NCBI GenBank assembly: GCA_937920725.1
Contig: CALEUW010000039.1
Location: 1 to 51,513, forward strand
DNA length: 51,513 nt
Direction: 5' to 3'
From: UMGS1601 sp900553335
Lineage (GTDB): Bacteria; Bacillota; Clostridia; Oscillospirales; Ruminococcaceae
Both the position numbers and the translations under genes were made by a program. Under the pieces are notes generated by a model. That model saw only the letters and a program-made list of their open reading frames with translations, was not told the DNA's origin and made no database searches. How positions within the stretch are numbered: position 1 is the first letter of the stretch; each line of letters begins with the position of its first letter. Positions 6,766 through 14,396 of this stretch are shown one piece after another.

Positions 6766-6790
6766 GCACCGCAAGTAATGCCTACGGTGC
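6766..6790. terminator. Terminator after the metallophosphoesterase gene
   Basis: GCACCG (6766-6771) pairs with CGGTGC (6785-6790). T-rich sequence follows on both strands; on the minus strand it lies directly beyond the stop at 6797 and ends the long minus-strand gene run. Confidence 0.6.
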
Positions 6791-6796
6791 TTTTTG

Positions 6797-7633
6797 TTAT
6801 TTATAAAATTCATTTTTAAGAGTAATAATCATAACCTCAGACGCATTAAACAACCTGAATTTTCCAAGTCCTGCTGTAAGCGCAAGCGCTTTGTCGCCAA
6901 TTTTGTAAATGCCTGCCGAGTATGTCGGGAAAAATCTTCGTTCAGGGTGTAAAAGTCCTTTCCCTCCTATTCTGATAACTCCGCCGTGAACATGTCCGCT
7001 GAAGGTTATATCAGCTCCCCACTTTGCATATGCAGGGAAATAATCGGGGTTGTGCGCCAAAAGAAGAGTAAAGCCCTCAGGCTTATCACCGATTCGATCT
7101 TGAATGTCCTCAAAACCTACCGATGGAAGATTTCTGTATCCCCCGCTTTTGTTTCTATAGTATTCTGACTCAAAATAAACACCTGCAATATTTATAAATT
7201 CGCTGCCTTTTTCTATTTTTACAGCTTCGTTTAAAAGAAATGTCATAGGAAGCTTTTTAATCTGCTCCCGCATATCCTCTTCGGCATCAACCTCATGATT
7301 TCCGTAGGTATAATAAACAGGTGCAATTTTTGAAAGAGCTAAAACAAGCTCAGTATGCGATTTGATTGTGGTTTCAAACCGGCTTATAAGATCTCCTGGG
7401 AAAAATATCATATCGGGGGACGCTTCTTTTATTAGATTAATAAGTCTGTAATTGCTTTTTCCAAAGCTTTTTTTATGGAGATCAGATATGACTGCAATCT
7501 TTAAGCTGTCAAAGCTTTTTGGAAGTTTTTTTATAGTCAGCGTTTTAGAGGTTGTTTTAAGCCGTGTGTTATGATATACCACAAATATACCAATAAATAA
7601 TATAACTGCTGCAATGATTATTTTATAAGGCAT
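6797..7633 (-). CDS. Membrane-anchored calcineurin-like metallophosphoesterase, 278 aa
   Basis: One N-terminal transmembrane helix (about 4-20) anchors an extracytoplasmic phosphoesterase. Metal ligands of the YkuE/YaeI type are visible: ISDLH (D51, H53), GD (D81), GNHE (N112, H113), AHNPDYF and GHVHGG. Family members hydrolyse phosphodiesters, some acting on lipid precursors; the substrate here is unknown. Ribosome site GGAGG 6 nt upstream. The start lies 2 nt after the patatin gene's stop, so they are translationally coupled. It is the last gene of the run that begins upstream at 12029. Confidence 0.9.
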   Translation of the reverse strand: MPYKIIIAAVILFIGIFVVYHNTRLKTTSKTLTIKKLPKSFDSLKIAVISDLHKKSFGKSNYRLINLIKEASPDMIFFPGDLISRFETTIKSHTELVLALSKIAPVYYTYGNHEVDAEEDMREQIKKLPMTFLLNEAVKIEKGSEFINIAGVYFESEYYRNKSGGYRNLPSVGFEDIQDRIGDKPEGFTLLLAHNPDYFPAYAKWGADITFSGHVHGGVIRIGGKGLLHPERRFFPTYSAGIYKIGDKALALTAGLGKFRLFNASEVMIITLKNEFYK

Positions 7634-7635
7634 CT

Positions 7636-8487
7636 CTATTCCTCCAGATATTTTTTTAACACACGCAGCTTAAGCTCGGTCATCTCTTCACCGTGATTAT
7701 AGAGAGGCAACAGCTTTTTCCAACGCTTCTCAGTTCTTCTGACTCCCATTGTGGAAAGCGGTTCTATTACAAAAACCTTTCCTGAATTTTCAGCCTCCCT
7801 AAGCCCTTTTATCTGCTCGTTATAGTTTTGCGCTCTGTTTTTAAGACATTCGCAAAGTCCTGGATACTTTTTGTAAAGCTTACAAGCAAGCTTAACAGAA
7901 GGATCGGTTTTCTTTATGTATCCTCTTTCTCTTGTTAAAACGACTATCACCTTATCACAGCCGTCCGAAATGGCCCTTTCATACGGCACAGCATCAGAAA
8001 TTCCGCCGTCAAGATACTTTTCTCCGTTTATTTCAATCATCGGAAACAATATCGGCAAAGCACAGCTTGCCCGTAAAGCGGTAAAGCCTTTGTCCTCAGC
8101 CTCTACTTCTATATATTCAGGTTTTCCTGTATTTACGTTTGTCACAACCGCAATACAGTTTCCTTTATATTTTTCATATGATTCATAGTCGAAAGGAATC
8201 AGTTTATTTGGGATTTCATCAAACACAAAATCAAGATTATAATAGCTTTTATTCTTTCTATCTATAAGGTGACTTGCTCCCATATATCTTTTATCCGACA
8301 TATATTTTTTAGTTATTTCATAATTTCTGCGATACTGACGTGACGTATATGATACTCCCATTGAAATTCCGGCAGAAGCGCCAATTACATAATCGCTGTA
8401 AATCTCATTTTTCAAAAGAACGTCCATCACTCCGCAGGAAAACAAACTTCTGCTTGCACCGCCCTCAAAAACAATAGCTGTCTTCAT
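7636..8487 (-). CDS. Patatin-like phospholipase, 283 aa
   Basis: Start placed at the ATG about 9 nt after GGAGG rather than at an earlier in-frame codon. It carries the patatin Ser-Asp dyad and oxyanion hole: FEGGASRSLFSCGV (7-20), nucleophile elbow GASAG (S38) and DGG (D161). The protein resembles bacterial YjjU/RssA-type patatins that act as lipid acyl hydrolases, probably intracellular as no signal peptide is seen. Neighbours, a thioesterase and a phosphoesterase, suggest lipid or acyl turnover, but this is only context. Confidence 0.92.
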   Translation of the reverse strand: MKTAIVFEGGASRSLFSCGVMDVLLKNEIYSDYVIGASAGISMGVSYTSRQYRRNYEITKKYMSDKRYMGASHLIDRKNKSYYNLDFVFDEIPNKLIPFDYESYEKYKGNCIAVVTNVNTGKPEYIEVEAEDKGFTALRASCALPILFPMIEINGEKYLDGGISDAVPYERAISDGCDKVIVVLTRERGYIKKTDPSVKLACKLYKKYPGLCECLKNRAQNYNEQIKGLREAENSGKVFVIEPLSTMGVRRTEKRWKKLLPLYNHGEEMTELKLRVLKKYLEE

Positions 8488-8513
8488 TTTTTGTCCGCCT
8501 CCGATTATAAACA

Positions 8514-8912
8514 TCAAACATTCTTAAGCTTTTCGTTAGCCTTATTTTCAAATTTTTCGCCATACACAACAACTCTTGAATGCTCTGCTTCTCCTATTAC
8601 TCCGCATTTATCATATGCTGTTATTTTAAAATCCACTTTTCTTCCCTCAGCTCCCACTATTTCTGCTATTGCATAAACGTCCATATCCATAGGAGTTGCT
8701 GAAACGTGTGTCGCCGCAATATATGTTCCAACGCTCGTTTCGCCCTCGTCTAAAAATTGATTAAGACACTTAAGCGCCGCATTTTCCATTAGCGCAACCA
8801 TCATAGGAGTAGCAAAAACTCTTGCCGTTCCGCTTCCGACATACACTGCCGTTTTTGAAGTGTCAACTGTTTGCTCCGATTTCATTTTGGCATTTAATAT
8901 TACTTCTTTCAT
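8514..8912 (-). CDS. Hot-dog thioesterase, FlK-like, 132 aa
   Basis: Acyl-CoA thioesterase of the fluoroacetyl-CoA thioesterase-like hot-dog group, shown by TPMMVALMENAA (35-46, with catalytic-type E43), GTYIAATHVSATPMDMDV (about 62-79, H69) and the later GEAEHSRVVV. Length is typical. The start overlaps the upstream HAD gene by 4 nt (ATGA-type coupling) with AAGGA before it. True substrate unknown; most relatives are general short acyl-CoA thioesterases rather than fluoroacetate enzymes. Confidence 0.85.
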   Translation of the reverse strand: MKEVILNAKMKSEQTVDTSKTAVYVGSGTARVFATPMMVALMENAALKCLNQFLDEGETSVGTYIAATHVSATPMDMDVYAIAEIVGAEGRKVDFKITAYDKCGVIGEAEHSRVVVYGEKFENKANEKLKNV

Positions 8913-9553
8913 AGTTTTTCATATCCTTCTATCGTTTTATCGCTTAGCTTTATCAATTCTTCATGATCAGCAATATTTCCGTGGCTTAAATGCGCAATCG
9001 TTTTAAATCCTGCGGATTTTGCTGATGAAATCGCAATCGGAACATCTTCAAACACAACGCATTCCGATACCTTAAGCTTCATTTTCTCAGCACATTTTAA
9101 ATAAATATCCGGATGCTTTTTACCTTTTTTAGCTTCATATACCGTTACAATCGCATCAAAAAGTTCATAGATACCGTTATTTTTAAGGCAAGGAACTAGC
9201 AGTTCGTTATGCGAAGCCGTTGCAATCGAGAGCTTTTTGCCGCTCTGTTTAAGTTTAAAAAGATATTCTTTTGTACCGTCAAACAGCTTAACATCATTTG
9301 CAAAAAGCAAGGCGGCGATACTGTTCCACTCTTTTATTATATCCTCTTTTTTATCATCAAGCCCAAATCTTTTAATAGTATAATCAGCTGCCGCATCAAA
9401 TCCGAGTGCTGAGATCTCTCTTGAGTAATCACTCGGAACTTCAAATCCTCTTTTGCTTAAAAAAAGCTCATCAACGGTATTCCAAACCCCAAATGAATCA
9501 AGCAGCGTTCCGTCCAGATCAAAAATATATCCCTTAAATTTGTCTATATTCAT
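8909..9553 (-). CDS. HAD-superfamily phosphatase / phosphoglucomutase-like, 214 aa
   Basis: Haloacid-dehalogenase fold with motif I FDLDGTLLDS (11-20; D12, D14), an alpha-helical cap, motif II in LSIATASH, motif III lysine in KKGKKHPD and motif IV VFEDVPIAI. It matches the beta-phosphoglucomutase / phosphoglycolate-phosphatase subgroup; substrate not predictable. It overlaps both neighbours by 4 nt, so it is part of a tight operon. Confidence 0.9.
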   Translation of the reverse strand: MNIDKFKGYIFDLDGTLLDSFGVWNTVDELFLSKRGFEVPSDYSREISALGFDAAADYTIKRFGLDDKKEDIIKEWNSIAALLFANDVKLFDGTKEYLFKLKQSGKKLSIATASHNELLVPCLKNNGIYELFDAIVTVYEAKKGKKHPDIYLKCAEKMKLKVSECVVFEDVPIAISSAKSAGFKTIAHLSHGNIADHEELIKLSDKTIEGYEKL

Positions 9554-10371
9554 ATTCCGTAAGCCCTCTCGATTGCTGTCATCAAAGACAAAAGATTTTC
9601 TTTTTGTGCCGGAGTTGATATGTATTTACTGAACTTACCTGCATAACGCTTTGCGACTTCCTTATCACCGCTTTTAAGGCTCGACAGAGCAAGCATTAAC
9701 CCAGCATCAGTTTTAAGCTTTTTGCTATCCGACATTTTGATTGTCAGGGATGCGCTTTTTATCGCTTGTTCATAATCATTTGCAAGATAAAAATAAAGCA
9801 ACTTTGAATACTCGGCATATGCCAAGACATCGTCCCTAAGCTTTGCCGAAAATAAAATTTCATTTAAAACAATGTATAAGCTCTTCGCCTTCTCTTCGTC
9901 TTTCATTAACGAATATATTTTCAAATATTCCGAGGCAAGCCTTGATTTTTGGGAAGTATTGCATCTATCGCCGTCTATAATCCTAATAGCTTCCAGCGCT
10001 TTATCAAATCTGCTTGCATCTGCATACTCGCCGCACAAAAGCAATGCGTTTTTAAAAACAGCCGAAAACTTTGCACTTGTCTTAAGCCTATCCTGCAAGG
10101 CTTCAAAATATTCGTCACTGTATCCGTTTTCATCACGGTAATTTAAAAGACGCTTTTTCTTTGTGTTTTTTATAAGCCAAACGACCGCATATATTGCATT
10201 CAGCGTAAAAAAGATCGCTGCAAAAGCTGTTATCATAATTCCTGTGTAATAATTTAAATAGCTTCCTTTAATTCGGGCAACCCAGCACACAGTCATAACA
10301 ATAAAAGATAAAAGCCATGAAACAGCCGCTATAATAATTTCAGATTTTAATATTGCCGTAATTTTTTTCAT
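9550..10371 (-). CDS. Membrane protein with TPR-like helical domain, 273 aa
   Basis: Start set at the ATG behind GGTGATG. Two transmembrane helices (about 12-33 and 43-70) are followed by a cytoplasmic all-helical region with repeated Ala/Tyr/Leu patterns (ALLLCGEYADASRFDKALEA and AEYSKLLYFYLANDYEQAI), reminiscent of degenerate tetratricopeptide repeats. It could be a scaffold; no enzyme motif is visible. It overlaps the HAD gene by 4 nt. Confidence 0.65.
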   Translation of the reverse strand: MKKITAILKSEIIIAAVSWLLSFIVMTVCWVARIKGSYLNYYTGIMITAFAAIFFTLNAIYAVVWLIKNTKKKRLLNYRDENGYSDEYFEALQDRLKTSAKFSAVFKNALLLCGEYADASRFDKALEAIRIIDGDRCNTSQKSRLASEYLKIYSLMKDEEKAKSLYIVLNEILFSAKLRDDVLAYAEYSKLLYFYLANDYEQAIKSASLTIKMSDSKKLKTDAGLMLALSSLKSGDKEVAKRYAGKFSKYISTPAQKENLLSLMTAIERAYGI

Positions 10372-10472
10372 TTCATCACCAATACTAGATATAATAAAAA
10401 CAGTATATATTAAATCAGGGGAAAAGTCAAACAAAAGAAAAGAAGCGGATATATAAATCCGCTTCGTCTTCT

Positions 10473-10751
10473 CTACTCTGCTTCTTTCATTTTAGCAAAG
10501 CAATCGCTGCAATATACAGGTCTGTCCTCGCTTGGCTTAAAAGGAACTCTCGCTTCTCCTCCACAAGCTGCACAAGTCGCTGTAAAATACTCTTTTGACT
10601 GTCTGACTCTTGACTTCTTAGCGTCACGGCAAGCTTTACATCTTGAAGGCTCGTTTTCAAAGCCTTTTTCAGCATAAAACTCCTGCTCGCCGGCGGTAAA
10701 AGTAAACTCGTTGCCGCAGTCCTTGCAGACTAATGTTTTGTCTTGAAACAT
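10473..10751 (-). CDS. Double zinc-ribbon protein, 92 aa
   Basis: Four CxxC knuckles at C9/C12, C38/C41, C60/C63 and C81/C84 make two zinc ribbons. The first half (KTLVCKDCGNEFTFTAGEQE, FYAEKGFENEPSRCKACRDA) is the conserved small zinc-ribbon family of Firmicutes; the second half resembles a CxxC pair also seen in cold-shock/RNA-associated proteins. It is likely an RNA- or protein-binding factor with no known function. Its leader (10752-10898) contains an odd tRNA-like fold. Confidence 0.8.
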   Translation of the reverse strand: MFQDKTLVCKDCGNEFTFTAGEQEFYAEKGFENEPSRCKACRDAKKSRVRQSKEYFTATCAACGGEARVPFKPSEDRPVYCSDCFAKMKEAE

Positions 10752-10769
10752 ACCATTTTCCCTCGCTTA

Positions 10770-10850
10770 AATTTATTAGCCAAGTCGGACTTAAACCGAC
10801 ACCTTTGTTACCTCGAAAGATTTACAACGCTCTTTTTAAGCTATATGGCC
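10770..10850 (-). other. tRNA-like element in the leader of the zinc-ribbon gene
   Basis: On the minus strand TGGCCAT can pair with TTGGCTA as an acceptor-like stem (one mismatch). It is followed by AT, a short D-arm-like AGCT...AGC, a stem AAAGA/TCTTT holding GCGTTGTAAA (a Tyr-like TGTAAA loop), a long variable region, and a clear T-arm GTCGG-TTTAAGT-CCGAC. The D-loop lacks GG, the anticodon loop is too long, and the middle is about 5 nt longer than normal, so it is not a standard tRNA. Either a decayed tRNA gene or a structured 5' UTR mimicking a tRNA. Confidence 0.35.
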
Positions 10851-10898
10851 ATATGTTAATTAAAGACCTGTTATGATATATTGCAATTTATTTTTTGT

Positions 10899-11468
10899 TT
10901 AAATCTCCTTTGACAAAACAGATTTAAGCTTTTTTCTAACCCTCTGCATTGCATTGTCAACAGCTTTTTCAGAAATACCAAACTTTTCGGAGATGATCTT
11001 ATAGCTCTCAGTCTGAAGATACAGCTGAAGCACCGAAAGCTCCATACCCGACAATTTCTTAGAAGCTCTTTTCATTGCTTCATCAAAACGTTCACGCTCT
11101 ATAAGAATACTTTCTGGACTTTTTACCTCTATACTTTTTTCACATGACAAAGCATCGTCCGATTCTTTCATTCTTATACGGTTCTGTTTTTCAAGCGTGG
11201 TGATTATTCTGTTTGTTATGCAAGTGTCTGCATAGGTAGAAAAAAGTACACCCCTACTCTCGTCATAAGTTCTGACAGCATAAAAAACAGCAATAACTCC
11301 CTCGTCTATGAGATCGCTTATCTCTGCTTCACTTCTTTTGCCGCCAAGCTTTCTCGCTTTTATTTCCGCTATCTTCTTATATCTTGATATGATCTCTGAA
11401 AAAGCTCCATCGCTGTTAGCTTGTCTTATAAGATCTTCATCTGAAATTCCCCAGTCAAAAGCGTTCAT
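10899..11468 (-). CDS. Sigma-70 family factor, SigH-like, 189 aa
   Basis: RNA polymerase sigma factor with region 1.2/2.1 (ISDEDLIRQANSDGAFSEII), region 2.2-2.4 (DLIDEGVIAVFYAVRTYDES through TYADTCITNRIITTL, about 52-92) and a region 4 helix-turn-helix (YKIISEKFGISEKAVDNAMQ, about 155-174). Region 3 is absent, as in SigH and ECF-like factors. The wording resembles sporulation sigma-H, but the linker is short and it sits after the fumarase beta gene rather than near ribosomal genes, so it may be a paralogue. It starts 4 nt after that gene. Confidence 0.85.
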   Translation of the reverse strand: MNAFDWGISDEDLIRQANSDGAFSEIISRYKKIAEIKARKLGGKRSEAEISDLIDEGVIAVFYAVRTYDESRGVLFSTYADTCITNRIITTLEKQNRIRMKESDDALSCEKSIEVKSPESILIERERFDEAMKRASKKLSGMELSVLQLYLQTESYKIISEKFGISEKAVDNAMQRVRKKLKSVLSKEI

Positions 11469-11471
11469 AAC

Positions 11472-12029
11472 TCAAGCCCTTTCAAACTGCCTTCTTCCGA
11501 TTTCAAACAAATCATTTCCAAAGGAATCGTTTGCAACCACAAGCGGAAAATTTTCAATATACATTTTCTTTACCGACTCACAGCCAAGCTCATCAAACGC
11601 TATTACCTCACAGCTTTTAATGCAGTTTGACGCAAGCGCCCCTGCTCCGCCGGTAGCACACAGATATACTGCCTGATTTCTCTTTACTGCATCTCTAACC
11701 TCCCGACTTCTCTCACCTTTTCCTATCATCGCTAAAAGTCCTAGATCAAGCAGTCTGGGCGCAAATTTATCCATTCTGCCTGATGTCGTCGGTCCACAAG
11801 CACCAACTGCTTTTCCCTCAGGAGCCGGAGTTGGTCCTGCATAATAAATTACCGCTGTTTGGAGGTCAAACGGAAGCTCTCTTCCTTCATCAAGAAGCTT
11901 TTCAAATCGCTTGTGCGCAGCATCTCTTGCAGTATAAATCACTCCGCTCAGCAAAATTTTATCCCCTGCAGTCAGATACTTTGCCGCCTGTTTTAATTCG
12001 CTTGTATTTATATTCTTAATATCAGTCAT
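11472..12029 (-). CDS. Fumarate hydratase / tartrate dehydratase beta subunit, 185 aa
   Basis: Start taken at the ATG after AGAGG. It matches the C-terminal (beta) half of class I Fe-S hydro-lyases: GDKILLSGVIYTARDAAHKR, FDLQTAVIYYAGPTPA, GACGPTTSGRMD and MIGKGE. This subunit shapes the substrate pocket; the [4Fe-4S] cluster is held by the alpha subunit, which normally precedes it. No alpha gene lies here: ftsZ and its terminator are directly upstream. So it depends on an alpha subunit encoded elsewhere or has another role. Confidence 0.88.
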   Translation of the reverse strand: MTDIKNINTSELKQAAKYLTAGDKILLSGVIYTARDAAHKRFEKLLDEGRELPFDLQTAVIYYAGPTPAPEGKAVGACGPTTSGRMDKFAPRLLDLGLLAMIGKGERSREVRDAVKRNQAVYLCATGGAGALASNCIKSCEVIAFDELGCESVKKMYIENFPLVVANDSFGNDLFEIGRRQFERA

Positions 12030-12055
12030 AAAACTTTGCCTCTGCTTGTTAAAAA

Positions 12056-12088
12056 GGCATCTCACAACGATAATACCTGCGAGATGCC
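12056..12088 (-). terminator. Terminator after ftsZ
   Basis: GGCATCTC (12056-12063) pairs with GAGATGCC (12081-12088), followed on the minus strand by TTTTT. It separates the dcw transcript from the fumarase-beta/sigma group. Confidence 0.85.
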
Positions 12089-12102
12089 CTTAATATCAAA
12101 TG

Positions 12103-13185
12103 TTACTTGTTCTTAATAATATTAAAAATGTCGTCGTAGTAATCAGGATTATTAGGTGCTTTAACACCAGCCTTAGCCATTGCCTCCGAATCAAGCTTTG
12201 ATGAAGCAGCAGAGCTAAATCTCTTTGTGTCATCAGTAAAGTCAGCAGCAATAACTGTTACGCTTATGCAATCCGTAGCGTCAGGAGTATAATCCGCACC
12301 GAAGATGATCGTAGCATCAGGATCAACCGCCTGAGTAATGATCTGAGTAAGCTCGTCCATATCACTTGTAACGATATCCTCACTCATTACGATATTAACA
12401 AGAAGTCTTCTTGCTCCGCTGATCGAAGTTTCAAGAAGCGGTGAAGAAATAACCTGATTTGCAGCGTCCTGAGCCTTGTCCTTGCCCTCACCGTATCCGA
12501 TTGCGATATGAGCCTTTCCGGCATCCTTCATAATCGTTGTAACGTCAGCAAAGTCAACGTTCATAAATCCGTTTCTCAAAATCAAATCCGCAATGCTCTT
12601 AACACCCGTCTTTAAAACATTATCTGCAAGAGTAAACGAATCTCTCATTGTAAGTCTTTGTTCACCTGACAAAAGCTTCTGATTTGGAATTACTATAAGA
12701 GAATCAACATGCTCTAAAAGCTCAGCAATTCCCTTTTCAGCCTGAGCTGCTTTCTTTGCGCCTTCAAAAGCAAACGGCTTTGTAACAACAGCAACTGTAA
12801 GTATTCCCAAATCCTGTGCAATCTCAGCAACGATCGGAGCAGCTCCTGTTCCTGTTCCTCCGCCCATTCCGGCAGTGATGAATACCATATCTGCGTCCTT
12901 AATGGCATCGGAGATCTCCTCCTTGCTCTCCTGCGCAGACGCTTCTCCAACCTCAGGTCTTCCGCCTGCTCCCAAGCCTCTTGTAAGCTTAGAACCGATC
13001 TGAATCTTTTCGGTTGCCTTAGAACGCTGAAGTGCCTGAATGTCTGTATTAACCGCTATGTAATCAACATTTCCGATCATTCCCTCTTCGGCGATACAAT
13101 TAAGTGCGTTTCCGCCGCCGCCGCCGACGCCGATGACCTTAATTTTAGCGCCGAACAATTCCTCTGGGCTAATAGCAAAACTCAT
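12103..13185 (-). CDS. ftsZ: Cell division GTPase FtsZ, 360 aa
   Basis: Tubulin-like GTPase forming the division ring. N-terminal GVGGGGGNALN (19-29), nucleotide signature GGGTGTG (108-114) and T7 loop NGFMNVDFADV are intact. The C-terminal linker is short and the terminal peptide (YYDDIFNIIKNK) is a divergent version of the usual DIPxFLR anchor-binding motif. ftsA is not adjacent, so the membrane anchor is presumably SepF-like, as in other Clostridia. Strong AGGAGG; own promoter at 13368-13396. Confidence 0.98.
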   Translation of the reverse strand: MSFAISPEELFGAKIKVIGVGGGGGNALNCIAEEGMIGNVDYIAVNTDIQALQRSKATEKIQIGSKLTRGLGAGGRPEVGEASAQESKEEISDAIKDADMVFITAGMGGGTGTGAAPIVAEIAQDLGILTVAVVTKPFAFEGAKKAAQAEKGIAELLEHVDSLIVIPNQKLLSGEQRLTMRDSFTLADNVLKTGVKSIADLILRNGFMNVDFADVTTIMKDAGKAHIAIGYGEGKDKAQDAANQVISSPLLETSISGARRLLVNIVMSEDIVTSDMDELTQIITQAVDPDATIIFGADYTPDATDCISVTVIAADFTDDTKRFSSAASSKLDSEAMAKAGVKAPNNPDYYDDIFNIIKNK

Positions 13186-13367
13186 AATCTGTAGTCCTCC
13201 TAAAATAAATTACGGTATTATTATCAATATAACCAAATCAAGGCATCCCACAGCCTATACACGGCATTGGGTCACTCTCAAAGTTTCCGCAAAAATAAAA
13301 TCCCGCATGAAAACCTTATATGACAGCGTTTTATGTCTTATTGAAAATGTGCTACCTATACCTTTAT

Positions 13368-13396
13368 ATAATAACATAAAACATTTGCTTTTGCAA
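13368..13396 (-). promoter_or_regulatory. ftsZ promoter
   Basis: Minus-strand TTGCAA (13391-13396), 17-nt spacer ending TGT (extended), TATTAT (13368-13373). The roughly 180-nt leader to ftsZ has no ORF; some weak inverted repeats only. Confidence 0.7.
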
Positions 13397-13471
13397 GGCT
13401 TTTTTTCAACATTTTTCGCAAACTACATGGTAAAAACAGAAAATTTGTCTTATATTGTCTGATTCCTCAAA

Positions 13472-14380
13472 TTATTGCACATAATTATCCCAATTTTCCT
13501 CTTCGGTAGTTTCCTCTGTTTGCTCGGAAGTTTGTTCTTTCGTGCTTTCTGCAGCACTCTCAGCGGTTTGATCATTATCCGGAATAGCAGAAATGCCGCT
13601 TTCCGCACTGTGGTATATGAGCGTTCCGGAATAATCCTCTCCAAGCTTATCTATCACAGATTTAATATAGCTGAGCTTGAACGGAATATCCTGTGAGCTT
13701 CCGAGCTTTATTTTTACCGTTCCGTTGTATATAAGACGTATATCAGTTCTTTCCGACAATCCGATTTGTGTTATTTTATTAAGACCGAGCTTCTCGCTTT
13801 CAGATATTATTTCATCTAAAACGGATTTCTTAATTTTATCCTTGTCATCGTAATCAGATCCGGCTCTCGTTTCTGTCATTTCCATTCCATAGACCTCGGC
13901 AGTTCCTTCCTTAGAGGAAGAAAGTCCTGTTTCCAAAATCCTGCCGTTTGTACTTACAACCACAAACTCATTATCGTTATTACATATTGACACTGCAGGG
14001 GTTGCTTCAACGACAGTTATTTTAAGCGTTGACGCCAGTTCACGTTTTACCTCAACACTTTCAAAATACGGAAAAGCAGAGCTTATACGGTTTTGTACAG
14101 CATCTGTATCTGTTCTGAAAAGATTGTCATCAAGACTTACACCTGATTGTTCTATTACCTGCTCTGTTGTATAAAGAGTATTTCCCGAAACTTTTATTGT
14201 CTTAATTCTGAAAAAATATGTAAACGATAAAAATATCATTGCCAAAATGACAAAAATTATTATCAAAACATAATAGAGCGACATATTGCGTCTTCTCTTT
14301 TTTCTTGAAACGACAACTTCTTCTCCGTTAATAATTCTTACCTCATCCTTAGATTGATCGCTCTTTATAATATCCTTCAA
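13472..14380 (-). CDS. divIB: Cell division protein DivIB/FtsQ, 302 aa
   Basis: Bitopic divisome protein: basic cytoplasmic tail with RKKRRR, one transmembrane helix (about 36-58), POTRA domain (FRIKTIKVSGNTLYTTEQVI) and beta domain. The end is a Glu/Thr/Ser-rich tail (TKEQTSEQTEETTEEE) of unknown role. A TTG start at 14380, 6 nt after GAGGTG, fits better than the GTG 9 nt earlier. It follows murA closely and precedes ftsZ, the classical dcw order. Confidence 0.92.
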   Translation of the reverse strand: MKDIIKSDQSKDEVRIINGEEVVVSRKKRRRNMSLYYVLIIIFVILAMIFLSFTYFFRIKTIKVSGNTLYTTEQVIEQSGVSLDDNLFRTDTDAVQNRISSAFPYFESVEVKRELASTLKITVVEATPAVSICNNDNEFVVVSTNGRILETGLSSSKEGTAEVYGMEMTETRAGSDYDDKDKIKKSVLDEIISESEKLGLNKITQIGLSERTDIRLIYNGTVKIKLGSSQDIPFKLSYIKSVIDKLGEDYSGTLIYHSAESGISAIPDNDQTAESAAESTKEQTSEQTEETTEEENWDNYVQ

Positions 14381-14396
14381 CTTCCTCACCTCGGCA

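Noticed and set aside
10770..10850. Functional tRNA-Tyr gene
   Set aside because: Short D-loop without GG, over-long anticodon loop and mismatched acceptor; listed only as tRNA-like.
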